Source: Hypsibius dujardini (Eukaryota > Tardigrada > Eutardigrada > Parachela > Hypsibiidae). Taken from it: a stretch of DNA of 30,998 nt. This document shows positions 21,275 through 30,998 of this stretch, piece by piece. A program made the position numbers and the translations under genes. Location of the stretch: the NCBI GenBank assembly GCA_001579985.1, contig LRSR01008935.1:1-30998 (forward strand). Reading direction: 5' to 3'. Positions within the stretch are counted from its first letter, which is position 1. Each line of letters begins with the position of its first letter. A model generated the notes under the pieces. That model was not told the DNA's origin. It worked only from the letters and a program-made list of their open reading frames with translations, and ran no database searches.

Positions 21275-23664
21275 ATCTACATTGCCCTCACCTTGGAACA
21301 AGTAGGTGGGCGATTTGGGATCTTTAATCTTTGTCAAAACGGCCAAATCGATTGGCGTGTCACAGAACGAAGCCCCATCGCAGTTGTTGGGCATTTTAAC
21401 AATTGGCGCCGAAATGGTGCTTTCAATCCCAATCGCGTTCTTGCCCATCTCGAGCCAGTAGATACCCTTATCACCGACATCCGTTCCCCATGAGTTGGCG
21501 ATCATCCAATACGGGGTGCCAGCCTTGTCCTTGTTCCAGCCAATGATGCGCACGGCATGACCGCCCAAATCTTTCGCGCCGGGACCGGGCGCCCTATAAC
21601 ACAGGCCATCGCTGGCATCCCAGTTTTGGAAGTCATCCCAGACTTTGAGTGTCGCAGTTATGGGTCCGTTTGCCATGATGTCAGTTTGCATCTTGTTGAC
21701 AGACGCGGCGATCTCGGCTTGTGAGAGCTTGACGTCCTTTTTCTTGTAGTCAATCCAGTAGCTGTCAACTAAAGCAGGATAATTATAATTACGGTAAATT
21801 TTGTTTCCAAACAGAACATATTAACAATATTACTAATAGTGTCATGTAAGAATTTTAATTGGCTCATTTTGCAATCACTTTCAATGGAAAGTTCGATGTA
21901 AAAAAAAACAGGCCATGCGTGTGTGCACAATATGCATTTTTCCATCCTTGGGAAAGGTTTACTTTAATTCACCTTTTTAAATCATTACTGTGTTTTTAGA
22001 TAATATTTGAGAAATTTAAAAACAGTTTCACATATAAATAATAAAAAAAAATATTCTTTAAAACAATATTTGCGCCAATTGTGTAATAATCAGACCACAC
22101 TAGTCGAAAATTAGCTTGACAAAGGAAAGGAATTATAAAATTTGAGCGGTACATCTAGCTATGAAGAAAAATGGCGACTTACCAACGTTCAGGTCGTTGG
22201 CGAGGGGAGTGGTGTATCCGGTATTGGTGCACTTCTTCGAGCAGGTCAACGGTGGAGCGGATTCGCCACCGACTTGGTAGGGGACGCAACCTTTGTTGCT
22301 GTTGAACTCGCCACCAGTTGGAAGGCCTTGCAGCGACGTGTACTTGTAGACATTTGCTGGATCACCACCCGCTTCGCAACTATAAATCATTCATGAAAGT
22401 TAATCAAGGTCACCACAGTCTTTCTAACAAAATTCTCTCCGTCAAATAATGTCCTTCGCGCTACATGCAATCTCAGAATTGCAGTAAACTAATTCTGCAT
22501 GTTTAGATTGTAGATTTGTTATTTGAGAAATCAAAGGTTGCTTGGAGGAGAGATTGTCTGAAGAAATACTATACGAGAGGCTCAGTACAGGGTATCACAT
22601 CATATAGACATGAAGCCGCGTTCTCCCAACAGTTTTTATTTTATTTTTATTTTTATCTATAAATGTATTAATTATGCAGTTGTTCTTCAAAATGTATGTG
22701 AACCCAAAATTTGGATGTTACAAATCCACGTTAGACCGCCATGGTACCACTTACTTGTCATCGCCGGACTGGCCGGGCACGGAGCAAGACGCGGCCTGGT
22801 TTGCGGAGATCAGCACGTTGGTCTTCTGGCCGGACGCGATGCAGATGCGATCGGACAGGACACTGGCCGACGAGACGGCCCAGCACGTTCCACACTGACC
22901 TTGGTCGCGAATCAGCTTGATGCTTTCGCATTTGGGCCATTGAGTGCGGGCGTCGAAGGCGGTGGGGATGGCGGCGATTCCTCGATGCTTCGCGGAGGGC
23001 TTGAACTGCGGGTGCTGGCCGGCTTCCTTTTCGCTGATGCCCTTGAGCTTGTTCGGGGGGAACTTCTTCTTGGGCTTGCCTGGATTTACCTTGGCGGTAA
23101 CCCTTGACAGCGGGAAGAAAAAGACCAAAGATTAAGTAGGAATGAGAATGAAAAAGGAACGCAGAAACAGAACAAAAAAATGGAAATATTAGAGGAATAG
23201 AAGAGAAAAAGGGATGAATGGAAAGGTCATGAAGAAGGAGCGAGAAGGAACAGGGAGGGAAAAGTTCTCGGAAAGAGGTCCGTACAGGTAATGAAAGCGA
23301 ACCGAGCAAGAGAACGGCAAGAACAGCAGATGGAAGAGTCAGTAAACAAACGACAAATAAAAGGTTGATTTGAACAATGAGACAAACAAGTAGACAGTTC
23401 TTTAAGAGGAATGATAATTAAACCAGGGAAAAAACCAAAAGAACGGAATTTAAGCGCGCGAGTTGGAAAATGTAAAACGAACCGTAGAACGGAACAGAAT
23501 GAGGCACAAATAGAGCGGTTAACAAAAGAAACCAAACGAACCAGTGAATGGGACAGAAGGCTAACAGGGAAAGGTCAGTACGACGAACAAAAACGAACCA
23601 AGGAACGAACTTACAGAACAGCAGCAGCAAGGACTAAGACCAGGGTGATAGAAAGACGAGCCAT
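20170..23664 (-). CDS. Cathepsin B-like cysteine peptidase with novel C-terminal extension, copy C, one frameshift
   Basis: Eight minus-strand exons: 23664-23615, 23102-22755, 22379-22183, 21769-21292, 21128-20980, 20901-20763, 20685-20486 and 20226-20170. The intended product is about 538 residues. It has a signal peptide (residues 1-17), a short prosegment, then a C1A domain starting near FDARTQWPKC. The nucleophile is Cys90 (QGQCGTCW), His269 is in GGHAVRIIGW and Asn290 in IANSWG. The occluding-loop region ([17 protein letters not shown]) has no His pair. After IGIESTISAP comes an extension of about 200-230 residues, with Trp motifs NDQLWLLN and NKDWLFNTQGQ and the tail WATPPGPTSS. One extra A near 21718 shifts the frame after Gln215; as written the protein stops about 13 codons later, before His and Asn. 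Everything downstream is intact, so this is either a very young pseudogene or a base error. Confidence 0.88.
21175..21271 (+). repeat. (CTGT)n microsatellite in intron 4 of cathepsin gene C
   Basis: Runs of CTGT with interruptions, about 20 bp from the donor site at 21292. Open frames through it are not coding. Confidence 0.9.
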
Positions 23665-24295
23665 ATTTGCCACAAATTCCCCGCAATTTGTGGTTAGAAT
23701 GAACAAAAAAAGGAGAACAAGACAGGAGCAAGGCGGACGCGACAGCAAGTTCTTAAATAAGGCGGCTTCTGATTCTCAAGTGATCTAGGCACGAGGTTAA
23801 ACTTGGCTTTTCTAAAAGAGCTTTATAAGTAAGTTTGAAAGTGGTTACTGTTTTTTATCCACTTTGGGGCCAGGAAGTTGGGCAAAACGGTCAGCAGGTT
23901 TTTCGGCCCTGAACTGTTTCGTCGGTTTTACGCTGCGCATGTAAACTTTCTGAGAAAACGTGACGATCGGTCGACATTTCCGAGGGGGTTTGGAGGTTTT
24001 TTTGTCATGGTAGCATCATTTATGAGGGTCGCAATTGGTATTGAAGTACAAACGTGAGGCTCCTAAATGAGACTATCGTAGGCAAAAAAATAGTAGTGTC
24101 ATCATTCGATTTACCCTAGGCTGAGGTACTCTGCCACGGAAGATAGGGAAAGTCAGGTAGAGGACTTTTGATGCAACGTAATAAGACTGCATTATTCTAG
24201 GTAGTGTCTAGTGAAGCAATCCATTTGACCAGTGTCTGCGTACACATGACCATACATCGGCTTGGCAATTATTTTGGCAATTATGGCGTTCACGT
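23665..24295. other. Upstream region of cathepsin gene C
   Basis: Contains the presumed 5' UTR and promoter of gene C, with a TATA-like TTATTTAAG at 23752-23760 on the minus strand. No coding region supported. Confidence 0.4.
23752..23760 (-). promoter_or_regulatory. TATA-like box of cathepsin gene C
   Basis: TTATTTAAG on the minus strand about 90 bp upstream of the ATG. Weaker than the TATA boxes of the trypsin genes, and no equivalent is clear in front of gene D. Confidence 0.35.
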
Positions 24296-24803
24296 CCCAG
24301 CGCCAAACTTTCTGACCAGACTACGTGAGAAAGCATGTTCTCGTGAAATTTGCTTCAGAACTGGCCCAGAATACCCCAGATCCGGCAAAAATTGGTGAGA
24401 AAGCTCCTCACAAATTTTTTTTCGGACTTTCTGGCCAGAAGCAAGTGAGAATTCGGTGAGAATCAAACGAGACTCATGCGAGAAAAATCTAGGCTGAATT
24501 TTGAGCAGAATTACAAGAGGATTTTCTAGTTAGAATTACACAAAACTTTCTGGCCAGAATTGCACGAGGACTTCCTTGCCAGAAATGCACCAGATATTTT
24601 TGTTCTGAAACTGTAACTGGCCATTCTGGCGAGATCTGGCAAAGATCTCATCAGAGACTTTTAAGAGCTTTCTGGCGAGGATTACCGGATTTCTCACCCA
24701 ACACTCTTGCCAAGAATAGCATGTTAATGTCGTCAGATCTCGTGAGATCGTATATGGGATCTCACCAGGTCTGGGCCAGATCTTACGAAAATTTGGCGCT
24801 GGG
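24296..24803. mobile_element. Non-autonomous TIR element of 508 bp with TTCTGGCCAGAA subrepeats
   Basis: CCCAGCGCCAAA at 24296-24307 pairs with TTTGGCGCTGGG at 24792-24803; with one mismatch the pairing extends to 17 bp. The interior has repeated copies of the 12-bp palindrome TTCTGGCCAGAA (24429-24440, 24548-24559) and variants near 24309, 24571 and 24669. No protein is encoded and I see no clean target duplication. The CAG terminus would fit a hAT-like MITE, but that is a guess. Confidence 0.7.
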
Positions 24804-25637
24804 GTCGTACTCGTAGGACGTATACGGACTACTCCTAGTGAACCCCTTTTCCTAGATTTCCTAGAAACACATTTGTCGGCGCACGCCAATCCATTCCAAT
24901 TAAATGTTGGTTCGGCAAAATACAAGAAATAGTGTGTTCAATCGTTTAGCGAATCTGGTAGTGATTGATATTGGCAGTGCCTCGGAATTGGCCAGAACAT
25001 GGGTGGATATAAAATATTCTGTACTACGCACAGTCCTGCTAGTACACTGTATGCCACATTCCCAATACCACATTTCCATCGTTTTGTGTGTACGTTGTTT
25101 AACGACTGTAATACCTAACTCTGCGGTCGTGACGTTGTCTTTCCCTTCCTCATCGTATTCATCCGACACCCCCCCCCGCACTCATTCGTCAGAAACTGTC
25201 GGGCCGATTTCGTTCAAATTTGTTTAAACGAACCGCCACGCCTTAGAGAGTGGTATAGTGTTTCGAATTTCTGATATTTTCACGCCGTTTGAGAGCATAT
25301 TTCAATTCAAATTTCGGTGGTTTTCAATTAAATATAACTAATCACTCTTGTCACCATAGTATCAGAGTAACCTTAAATTTGTTTAATAAACAATTAAATT
25401 ACATATTCCCTACATTTCAAGGACACTACTACAAACGCATTGCAATTCGACTATCAATCTCTTCACTGCGTCTTTTGTCTAAGTACTGAAAAGAAAGTCC
25501 CGTCTTTCTGAGTCCAGCGCTCGTATTCGGAATCAAATAAGGCTATCACGACCTAATCGGAAGACTAGTCTCGTCTCCGGCTTGCCTAATCTTAGTCCTC
25601 AGACATTTTCTACAAATATTAGATTACCATCTTCGAC
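24804..25637. other. Spacer without a supported gene
   Basis: Open frames on both strands around 24900-25230 overlap one another and have no motifs. I see nothing else in it. Confidence 0.4.
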
Positions 25638-26135
25638 GATTGAACGAACTGAACGCCAGAGCTGAACATTTTTTGAATCAAACTTATTTATGTGAAACTG
25701 AAGGAACAAACCAAACACCGACGTGAAGGTTTAAAGATCTCAATTCAAATATTATTGAACGAACCGAAAATCCCGTGCTGAACATTTTTTAAACTAAAAA
25801 TCTTAGAAAAAAACAATGGAACATACCGAACACCCGAGCTGATCTTTTAGAAAGAATCGAGCCAAACATTTTGGATGATTCAAATTTCTCATGTTTAGGG
25901 CAATTGAACGAACCAAACGCCCGGGCTGAACATTTCTTGAACCGAACAACTTAATTAAAACAAACAAATCAAACATCCGAGGTGAACGTTTAGGGAACCA
26001 AAGATCTCAAGTCAAGTATTATTAAATGAACCGAACATTGTAAGTCAAAAAGATGGAACAAACTGAACGCCCGAGCCGAAATTTTAGAGAACCTCAAGTC
26101 AAACATTATTGAGCGAACCGCACCCCGCGCTAAGT
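25638..26135 (+). repeat. Degenerate tandem array, period about 57 bp
   Basis: A unit resembling TTGAACGAACCGAACGCCCG followed by AGCTGAACATTTTTTGAA returns at about 25640, 25698, 25755, 25812, 25912, 25967, 26020, 26052 and 26108. Alternate units share a second motif, AAGATCTCAAGTCAA (near 25733, 26004 and 26093), suggesting a two-unit higher-order structure. Strong divergence indicates an old array. No coding potential. Confidence 0.75.
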
Positions 26136-26220
26136 AAGTTTAAACCGAACCTCTTCAGTTTAGGATGATAGGACAATATTGAATACGAACTCTTTATTGT
26201 TTTTCTCCCTAATATGGATC

Positions 26221-26639
26221 GCACCACTCTCCCCGGCGAAATCTTTCTCTTCTGATTATCATCATGTATTTGTCTGGCGTATCTGGCAATAAATCCATCG
26301 AGAAAACTGGCAGTAAACGAGACCCTCCATTTTTATTACTTAAAAACTCGGTTCAACTCGTTACAGATGGCGCTTCAATGCCGACAAGGTTTCAGTTCGA
26401 TTGATTGTTAGATCGGTGTTTTTATTCAGCGCATTTCTGAAGTCATCAATCCAGCAATCAATCTTAAGGTTTCCCCGGTAACTGGCAGCGCCCTCTATAG
26501 CGCTTTGAACCAGTTTTAAAATTATAAATTTGGAGCGTCTCGTTTATTGCCAATTTTTTTGATAGCTAAATTGCTAGATAAACTACTGGAATACGTGATA
26601 ATGATCAGAAAGGAAAGATTTCACCGGGGAGAGCGGTGC
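26221..26639. mobile_element. Long foldback element (inverted arms near 180 bp), 3' of cathepsin gene D
   Basis: The outer arms pair GCACCACTCTCCCCGGCG with CACCGGGGAGAGCGGTGC, and the match continues through AAATCTTTC and TGATTATCATCATG. Further inside, GGCAGTAAACGAGACCCTCC pairs with GGAGCGTCTCGTTTATTGCC. The centre is about 60 bp. There is no gene in it. It belongs to the palindromic MITE class, family not recognised. Confidence 0.8.
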
Positions 26640-26783
26640 AATTTCCTTGTTAGATCTATCGTCGTAATGCCGCTATTATAAATCCATTCGAACGCCGGCA
26701 TTGGTTTCAAGAAATCCAACCGTTTCAAACGACAATTATGAGAGGACGCTTCCACAGCAGAGAAGGATAAAGTGACCTTTTTA

Positions 26784-29700
26784 CTAAGCGGCGCAGGTTA
26801 AGACGCCGGACGGCGGACCGGGTTGGATGATCCACTACAAGAGGAAACGCTCTTATGAAAACAACGTTCATGAAGCTTCACCATGCCGAGGTTCGATCTT
26901 ACCGATGCTCCAGCCGCAGCAGCAGTCGGATAGGCCATCACTCCGGCTAACGGTTTGCCCGCGGCATCCTTCCCGAAAACCGCCATTCTGGACCCATCGA
27001 GGTTGAGCATACCCGTGATGCCGGTGAATTTGGATGTGATAAGGGTGCCAATGCTTTTGCCGTTGCCGTTGGTGTCGAACAACCAATTCTGATTATTGGG
27101 ATCTACAGAAATTGATGTACGTCTGAAGCATCTCTTCCCATCTTTTCCCAGCAAGTCCCTTCGTTTCAGCCGGTTAAACCGGTAAACTCACAGTATGACC
27201 AAGTGGTGAGGGTGCTGCCAGAGTAGAAGTTCGTGGACGCCGCACCGGGTGTACTTCCAGAGATGCTGCCGCCTCCGCAGGTAAACTTGCTGGCTCCCGT
27301 TGGTTGTTGGCAGTTGGAACCGGCTTGATTAGCAGACTTTGGCAATAATACAACGATGATTACAACGGGAATCGGACAATTCTATCTGGGACTCAATGGT
27401 AACTCCGCCCTCAAGGCTCTCTTTCTCACATGACTTCGGATGCACTTCAGAGGTGAACATCAAAATGTCTCCGTTTTATTTTTCATATCAGTTTAACATT
27501 AGCGACGTTTAATAAAATCTATTTTATCGAAGAACAGCCCCGCTAATTGTTTTGGCGAAATATTCAAAGTCTGGAAAACTGGACGATTGCTTGGCCCGAT
27601 TTTGACTGTAAAAATTTCGAAGTTTGAAAGAGGTGTAAATATCATAAGGTTTTAGACCTCGCTGCAAACTGAATTAGGTCTCGACTGGCATCCGCAAAAT
27701 AGTTTAGATGTCGAGATGGAGCTATAGGTAATTTCCGAAATTTCAGTTCAAAGTTTCACTCGGGCTCGAGAATAACCCACAGCTGATGCTACATGAAACG
27801 CCAAATTTTGCCCTTTTAATATATTTCATTAGTATGAGGAGAAGCATGTATTTCGGCTCAACCTCCACTGGGTCGATAAATCGACTCACCCATGGGTTTC
27901 TCTTTAATGACAGGTGCTTGATTTTCTGTACTAAATTCTAGTATACTATAAAATTTCTAAAAATCAAACAATGAAGCACCCGCTATCAAAGAGAACTCAT
28001 GAGTGAGCCGATTTATCGACCAAGTGGAGGGTGAGCCGAAATACATGCTGCTCCTCATACCATTTCGGTCTAGCGTATTTATGATAAAGCTGCAGCTATT
28101 TCACCCCTCCCTTGTAGTGTGTGGAGCCTAATAGCACCCTGACCTACTTTACCCTTCCCTAAATACATCACTAAGGGTTAAATAACCGGGGTAAAATAGC
28201 GACTCCGTTTGGATAATACATTCTTTGAAAGTATTTGGCTCTAACCCTACTCCATATTCAAGGACAGGTTCGATGAAAATTTCTACACTAACCGTCCCCT
28301 CCTGAATCCAAACAGGGTTTAAAAAAAACGGCGGGCGAACGGAGAACACCCCCACCATCATAGACGACTCACGTTTATAAGCCATGGCAGGTTACTCTGA
28401 AGGAATGAGCCGATGATCGGTGGAGCAGGAGCACCAAGGAAGACCTTGGAAATTGGTACAGCCGAACCGACCGCCGTCAGTTTGCCGGCCGTTGTGATGG
28501 ACACCTGTTGAGTGCAAGCACCTATATACAAACAAACATTATCAAGTCATTACGATTTATCACTGATAATTTTTTTTCGAGAAAATAAAGTGCAAAAAGT
28601 ACTACTAGCAATCACGGATGTGATTGGTCGGGTGTACCTTGGAAAAGGTAGGCAGGGGACTTGGAGTCCTTTACGTTGCTCAGTATCACTGAGTCGATGG
28701 GCTTGTTGCAGAACGACGCCCCGGTGCAGGTGTTGGGCAGGCTGACGGTCGGTGCGGAAATGGAGCTCTCAATGCCGATGACGTTCTTCCCCATCTGCAC
28801 CCAGTAAAGTCCCTCCTCACCCGCGTCCATGCCCCAGGAGTTGGAGATGATCCAGTAGGGTGTACCGGTCTTGTCCTTGTTCCAGCCGATGAGTTTCACG
28901 GCGTGACCGCCAATCTTCTGAGCTCCTGCGCCCGGACCCTTGTATACACCTAAATAAACAAACTGGCACAAAAGAAACCTTGAACTGTCTGTGGCACTCT
29001 GTGCACACAGACCGCAGGATGTCTACAATTTGGGTCGTACCGTCATCAGCGTCCCAAGTCTGGAAATCGTTGTAGACTTGGATGCTCACAGTGATCGGAC
29101 CGTTGGTCATGATTTCGGTCTGCATCTGGTTGACGACAGTGTCGATAGTTGTCTGGTTCATCACGGTGTTTTGCTTTTGATATGTGATCCAGTAGCTGTC
29201 GACTGACAAGTAAGAATGTGTGATTCTTATATTTATTGCCGATTTACGAAGAAGCGTTGCCAATAAAAATTCCCTTAGATTTTTTATTTCATGTTAATTT
29301 TTTAATTCGAATTTTGCTCGACTAGTATTTGACAGGGTAGTGTGCATTACATTGTCGTAGCACGTTGGAGTCATTATTTTCAGTTTGAATTATTTCTCAG
29401 TTATCAAACATTTATTGCTTCAAACAGCAGACTTACTCATCCTGTTGTCGCTGGCAATGGTTGTGGTATAAAGTGAGTTTGTGCATTTGGTCGAGCACGT
29501 CAATGGCACGGCAGAGTTCCCGACTTGGTACGGTACGCAACCGACTTTACTGTTGAATTCGCCGCCCGTCGGCAGTCCATACAGCGAGGCGAATTTGTAG
29601 ACGTTTGCTGCGTCCCCACCAGCGTTGCAACTATTGCAAAGGAACAGGCACATTAAAATTTTGTTCCTTCTATATCTATGCCTGATGTTCTATCGGGCCT

Positions 29701-30626
29701 GTTTCATTCTGTTCTGTTCTGTTCCATTCTCTTCCGCTCTATTCTATTCTTCCCTGTTCTGTTCTGTTCTGTTCTGATCTGCTCTGTTCTGTTCTGTTCT
29801 GTTCTGTTCTGTTCAGTTCTTTTCTCTTCTGTTCTCTTCTGTTATCTTCTGTTCTCTTCTGTTCTTTTCTGTTCTGTTCTGTTCTTTTCCATACTGTGCT
29901 GAACTTCTGTTCTATTTTACTGGTTTGTTCTGTTGTTCTTGTCTGCTGTTCTTTTCTTTTTGTCATATTCTTTAGTTCTGTTTCATCGTTCTGTTCATGT
30001 TTTTTTTTCGTTTTTACGTATCTCTCTTTTTAAACGTGCCTTTTTTCGATGATAGCGAAGATCTTTTGTACTCACTTTTGCGTAGGTGTCTGAGTGGCAA
30101 CCGAACAGGATGCAGCTTGGTTAGCTGAAACTTGAACGTTGATCTTCTGACCGGATGCTATGCATATTCGGTCGGATAACACGCTCGCTCCCGAAACTGC
30201 CTAAAAATATATGCACAAATGCAAGATATTTCATAGAGCGTAAATTTTTGGTGCGGATAAATTTGTGAACAATCAGGCACATACCCAGCAAGTACCGCAC
30301 ATTCCTTGGTCACGTATTAGCTTAATACTGTCGCATTTCGGCCACTGAACGCGGGCATCGAACGCAGCCGGAATCAGCGTCACTCCGCGGTGGCGAACAG
30401 AGGGCTTAAACTTGGGCGTTCGGTCGATTTCCTGGTCGGACAGGACGGTGTTTGTGCAGGGCGGGAATTTCTTGTTCGGATTCTTTTTCTTCTTGCCCTC
30501 AACCCTGGAACAAATGCTTTCATCACAAGCTTGCATACGAATTCTATTCAAGAACCTCGAGCTGTTAACTTACACCACTGCCAACACAAACAGCACTGTC
30601 AAGAGAATCTTCGTGAACCGAGCCAT
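26784..30626 (-). CDS. Cathepsin B-like cysteine peptidase with novel C-terminal extension, copy D, intact
   Basis: Ten minus-strand exons: 30626-30574, 30504-30285, 30200-30076, 29630-29437, 29202-29041, 28949-28638, 28521-28373, 27336-27192, 27102-26903 and 26834-26784. They sum to 537 codons (536 residues) with all phases consistent. A signal peptide ([17 protein letters not shown]) and Lys-rich prosegment precede the C1A domain: Cys90 in DQGMCGTCW, His267 in [10 protein letters not shown], Asn288 in ISNSWG. The loop [16 protein letters not shown] lacks the His pair of true cathepsin B, so endopeptidase action is more likely than dipeptide removal. The extension follows [10 protein letters not shown], with [18 protein letters not shown] and the tail [10 protein letters not shown]. 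Compared with gene C there are two more introns, after CGTCW and inside DADDG. Expected secreted or lysosomal. The last intron acceptors and the small final exon rest on similarity to copy C. Confidence 0.92.
27573..27760 (+). repeat. Degenerate relative of the 16093-16463 MITE, in intron 7 of gene D
   Basis: GGAAAACTGGACGATTGC, GACTGTAAAAATTT and then GACTGGCATCCGCAAAATAG with GGAGCTATAGGTAA occur in an arrangement that follows the element at 16093-16463 and its reverse arm (GATTGACATCACGCAAATAT, GGAGCTTTGGGTA). The similarity is clear only in blocks. Confidence 0.4.
27835..28057. mobile_element. TA-flanked palindromic MITE of about 223 bp in intron 7 of gene D
   Basis: Arms of about 85 bp pair almost perfectly: TGAGGAGAAGCATGTATTTC at the left and GAAATACATGCTGCTCCTCA at the right, continuing through GGCTCA, CCTCCACT and GGTCGATAAATCG. 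Both ends are bordered by TA (27833-27834 and 28058-28059). This fits a Tc1/mariner-type MITE. Confidence 0.85.
29690..29900 (+). repeat. (TTCTG)n pentanucleotide microsatellite in intron 3 of gene D
   Basis: TTCTG and TTCTC units with interruptions. The open frames on both strands across it are compositional. Confidence 0.95.
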
Positions 30627-30998
30627 TTTTGTTGCAAAAACAATCGAACGAAATCACACACGGAGAGAAGTAGTTGGCTAATTCCTGACTAGATTACGAT
30701 CGGATGGACCAGGAACACCAATAATCAAACGCAAGGAACTGTGTGCTTTTTCTTCGGCCGTGTGCTATACAGGAATGAAGGCTGCTGTGGGCGCAGATTT
30801 GCTCGCACGTCACATCTCGCCACAGTGTGCAGGGGAAACATTGTGCGAAAGGTTGCTTTTTCAAGTGCTGGAAATCTGTTAAGAAAAAGGCTGACACACA
30901 TAAATGCGGGTACGAATACTGATCGGTCATCTCGCGTAGAGGGCACGGAAGTTCCGCAGAGAGTACTGACGTACTGCGTCAAGTACAGTAAACTTGCC
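30627..30998. other. Upstream region of cathepsin gene D
   Basis: Presumed 5' UTR and promoter. No TATA box is evident. Two overlapping minus-strand open frames have no features of a protein that I recognise. Confidence 0.4.

Noticed and set aside
23227-23788. Open frames on both strands in intron 1 of cathepsin gene C
   Set aside because: Purine-biased intron sequence; one frame includes the real first exon only in antisense.
24536-24925. Minus-strand open frame of 129 codons
   Set aside because: Runs across the TIR element at 24296-24803 and its palindromic subrepeats; no protein features.
29678-29966. Open frames of SVLFCSVLF and RTEQNRTEQ type
   Set aside because: Translation of the TTCTG microsatellite inside intron 3 of cathepsin gene D.
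1-30998. tRNA, rRNA or snRNA genes
   Set aside because: I saw no B-box type or rRNA-like sequence on reading, but a tRNAscan-SE or Rfam search would be decisive.

Overview
This is a stretch of an animal nuclear genome. Every recognisable host gene is split by GT-AG introns, the proteins are metazoan (class A GPCR, Bsh/Bsx homeobox, secreted trypsin-like and cathepsin B-like peptidases), and the spaces between are full of microsatellites and non-autonomous DNA transposons. The phylum cannot be proved from the sequence. A small invertebrate is likely, and a tardigrade is my guess only. There are no RNA genes, CRISPR arrays or prokaryotic features that I can see.

Layout from left to right. 1-1213: AT-rich, no supported exon. 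1214-3524 (+): the last three exons of a rhodopsin-like GPCR (TM5 to C-terminus). 3938-7148: a complete-looking PIF/Harbinger transposon with terminal inverted repeats, an apparently intact spliced DDE transposase on + and a frameshifted Myb/SANT-like partner gene on -. 7987-9192 and 11201-12343 (-): two three-exon trypsin-like serine protease genes, tandem copies about 92% identical by eye, each with its own TATA box. 13866-16803 (-): a five-exon bsh/Bsx homeobox gene whose homeodomain contains a 15-nt microexon. 16804-20169: microsatellites and a TIR element of about 0.76 kb. 20170-23664 (-): a cathepsin B-like gene in 8 exons with one single-base frameshift. 23665-26783: repeats, including a TIR element, a degenerate array with a period near 57 bp, and a long foldback. 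26784-30626 (-): an intact paralogue of the cathepsin B-like gene in 10 exons.

The two protease clusters are both secreted and look like tandem expansions of digestive or extracellular peptidases. The cathepsin pair is the most unusual content. Both proteins (about 537 aa) carry a C-terminal extension of roughly 200-230 residues after the papain fold. It is encoded by four separate exons with identical intron phases in both copies, and I do not recognise the domain. Both also lack the His-His pair of the cathepsin B occluding loop. The homeobox microexon is the second notable point.

All exon boundaries were worked out by hand from splice signals, reading-frame continuity and paralogue comparison. 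None has transcript support here.
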